Shown: in pieces, positions 57,534 through 64,000 of the stretch
How the letters are laid out: each line of letters opens with the position of its first letter
How positions within the stretch are numbered: the first letter of the stretch is position 1
DNA from: Grammothele lineata
Lineage: Eukaryota; Basidiomycota; Agaricomycetes; Polyporales; Polyporaceae
Assembly (NCBI GenBank): GCA_002150815.3
Contig: NDFF03000003.1
Location: 186,001 to 250,000 of the forward strand
Reading direction: 5' to 3'
Length of the DNA: 64,000 nucleotides
Translations under genes and position numbers: made by a program
Notes under the pieces: generated by a model
What the model was told of the DNA's origin: nothing
Seen by the model: the letters and a program-made list of their open reading frames with translations, nothing else
Database searches by the model: none

Positions 57534-58461
57534 ATGGCCTCCGTTCTTGTTCCCGTCCTCTACGTCCTTATCGTCTTTGGCTCGCTCATTGTGTTCAGTT
57601 CGTTCTACCGCCGAAGAAATGCGCGTGCGTACTGCACCGACGCCTCCTGCCCTATGACGCTTCGCTAATATAGTCCATGCTACCACAGAGAAAGTATTCG
57701 AGCCCTACTTCCCTCAGCACACAGAGCGCGATGTGTACTTCTCTCTCTTGCAAATGTCCGATCCTCCCGCTCCGGAGACACTTCTCAAGGCTGCACTGGT
57801 CCGGCGTGCTATGACCGACGTTACCCGCATCATCCGTCTCCGCGAGGACAAGCCCGCCCTTCAAAACCTCCTCCAGAAGGGTTCTATTGGGGATGATCTC
57901 TGGAATAGCCTTCTCGCTGCGGAAAAGGAATTGGAAGCTGAGATCCTTGAAGTGGCTGCTGAGGCGAACGCGTACGTGGAGGGATGGGGCAGTGTGATCT
58001 TTCAAACTGCGACGGAAATGATGCACAACGAGAAGATGCGCACCCTCGTTGAGCAAATACCCGCCATCCGCGCCGAAGCTGGTAAGCTACTCGCCCAGTG
58101 CATCTCTGTCGGTCTGCTGAGCCCCAGCCCTTTAGAACGCAAGTATGGCAAACACCCTCTCCCCAAGCTCACCGTAGAGCACGTACCGCCTACGCCTGTA
58201 GCTGCAGGGTCGAATGCGCCCCCACCTTCACCGCCCGCACGTCCGGTAACACCCCTCTTGGCGAAATCCAATGGACTCGCGCCGCCAACCAGCGCGAGCG
58301 CTGACAGCGCAACGCTTAGTGACAGCGAACGCTCAGCATCACCGACGTCACCACGCTCTCCCTCGAAGTCTGTGAGTAATCTTGTTAAACGTGTGCATCG
58401 GACCGCTCAGATTCTATGCTGATTGAAGTCTCCATCTAAGAAGTCAAAGAAGCGAAAGTAG
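57534..58461 (+). CDS. SEC66: ER translocation subunit Sec66/Sec71
   Basis: Fungal-specific subunit of the Sec62/63 complex for post-translational import into the ER. The start at 57534 gives a single N-terminal membrane anchor (MASVLVPVLYVLIVFGSLIV) followed by RRRNA. The cytosolic part then has QKVFEPYFPQHTERDVYFSL, LLKAALVRRAMTDVTRIIRL, DKPALQNLLQKGSIGDDLWN and VEGWGSVIFQTATEMMHNEK. An intron at about 58082-58135 joins AIRAEA to ERKYGKHPLPKL. The C-terminus is disordered Ser/Pro-rich and ends in a basic SPSKKSKKRK after a further intron. Length about 270 residues, slightly longer than in yeast because of the tail. Confidence 0.93.
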
Positions 58462-58676
58462 CTATACGTGGGGTTGTGATTATTTCCTCTTCGCTATTCG
58501 TATCAGACAATGCGATTGGAGATGGTGTACAGTCATTTACGTGAGACGGAGAGTGACCGTTATACAGTGAGAAACGCGGGAAAGGGTGGCAAAGAGATAC
58601 ATGTGAAGAGCAGAAGGCGAGCGCTATCGGACAATAGAATGACGAGGCTGCGGGAGCAGCTCCTGCAAGCAGTCCA

Positions 58677-63002
<4,326 letters not shown>

Positions 63003-64000
63003 AGTATCGCTCTAGTATGACGCACGCCAGTGAGAGTCAGGCAAGAAAGCTAAGCGGCGGGCACGTACCATGACAAAAGGAGAGGAGAAACAATCCCCTG
63101 GTGGTAAACAAAGTAGACCTGACGCGGAGTGGGTGGACAGGACCGCGGGATGGAGAAAGACGGATGATATGCAAGGAGACCTGCACTGGTCCCTTCTCTC
63201 GTGCGGACGAGAATCTCGCCTCCAGAGCGTGAGAACGACCTTCCGCTTTATCCTTATGACAAAGCCTACATAAAGCGCCTCACGCGTTCGTGTTCTCCCG
63301 CGTCCGCGTTTTCTTCTTGACCCATCTTAGTCCTCTCTCCCTCGTCTCGCGCGTCTCTTGGTGGTCACATCATTGTCTCCCGCTCACCAGCAGCTTCTAC
63401 GGCGAAGACAAAAATCACGCTGGAAGGCTCCGTGGCAAAGTCTTCCAGTTTGTTTTCTGTCTTGCCTAGAATGCTGACCCACTTTCCACACGATCCTTAA
63501 ATTGTCTCGACAGGGGGAGCTTGTATCCCCGCCAGCCTTTCCGCTGTTCACTGTCGTGTAATGAGTCAAAATCGTGTAAGAACAAACTGCCTAGGCAACG
63601 GTCGCCGTCGACTCTGTTCTTGGGCCGGCGGTTGAGGTTTCCTCACGTTTCTAGCAGTCTTTGCGGTCGGGTTCATGGACCTTCCTGCTCTTGGAGCTCT
63701 TCAGAGGTGAGGTCCACTGGCCCTTCTCGCGTACATTTTTGTCTCGGACTATTCTACATTTTGTTCGCCGCCCACATGTAACTTGTCGTCCCGATTTCCG
63801 ATAATGTATCGCTGTTGGACGCTTGATACGATCAGACCGAGACGTATGTCGTAGTGGTATGTATATACCCAAGGGCATGCCGCAGGGTACCGCAATTGTG
63901 AAATGTTTATAAGGATTGGCGCGCCGGTGGTGTTAATCTCCGGAGAGGCTGGCTCGACGGTCTTGCAATACTTGGATTGTGCGAAACTCCTATTATTCAC
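63003..64000. other. USP7 upstream region, no gene seen
   Basis: The UBP15 promoter and leader should occupy the first part; a pyrimidine-rich tract lies at about 63330-63360. A minus-strand frame entering from the right edge (63749-64000) has 83 codons and no recognised domain; it could be an exon of a gene beyond the window, but I cannot support it. Confidence 0.4.

Overview
This window is nuclear DNA of a filamentous basidiomycete, most likely an agaricomycete mushroom (order not determinable from sequence alone). The evidence is GC-rich DNA, genes broken by many 45-90 nt introns with GTRNGT donors, CTNAC-like branch sites and YAG acceptors, and protein families typical of Agaricomycetes. 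Because of the introns, most genes had to be assembled by joining conserved exons in different frames. Gene ends given here are translation starts and stops.

Layout. 0.8-6.1 kb, minus strand: PPZ-type protein phosphatase, ribosomal protein uS17 (RPS11) and a seven-helix receptor-like protein. 7.1-13.4 kb: DNA ligase I (+), mitochondrial pyruvate carrier MPC1 (-) and an uncharacterised conserved protein (+). 13.7-16.6 kb: three small minus-strand orphan genes. 17.0-21.3 kb is an accessory patch: a non-autonomous hAT-like element, a large orphan protein with an apparent chymotrypsin-type His/Asp/Ser triad and a coiled coil, a repeat patch, a possible gene fragment and a foldback element. 21.3-24.9 kb has no convincing gene. 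24.9-28.1 kb: HAL5/SAT4-type kinase (+). 29.4-33.0 kb: ER lectin YOS9/OS-9 (-), divergent from a four-AT-hook protein (+). 35.2-40.2 kb: kynurenine 3-monooxygenase (-), divergent from phosphatidylinositol synthase (+). 40.5-44.3 kb: mitochondrial Msp1-like AAA ATPase (+). 44.4-49.2 kb, minus strand: SMC5/6 subunit Nse1, phosphatidylserine synthase and DNA primase large subunit. 50.2-54.1 kb: PP2A B56 subunit (-), divergent from a proline/glycine-rich orphan (+). 54.9-58.5 kb: citrate synthase (-), divergent from SEC66 (+). 58.7-63.0 kb: USP7/Ubp15 deubiquitinase (-).

Functional themes are housekeeping. They are DNA replication and repair (LIG1, PRI2, NSE1), phospholipid synthesis from CDP-diacylglycerol (PIS1 and CHO1, about 6 kb apart), mitochondrial carbon metabolism (MPC1, citrate synthase, KMO), ER import and quality control (SEC66, YOS9), and phosphatase/kinase signalling (PPZ, B56, HAL5). 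Nothing suggests a co-regulated metabolite cluster. The most unusual content is the 17-21 kb patch, with its predicted intracellular serine-protease-fold protein between two mobile-element remnants, and the seven-helix receptor-like orphan at 4.2-6.1 kb. I saw no tRNA, rRNA, CRISPR or viral gene.
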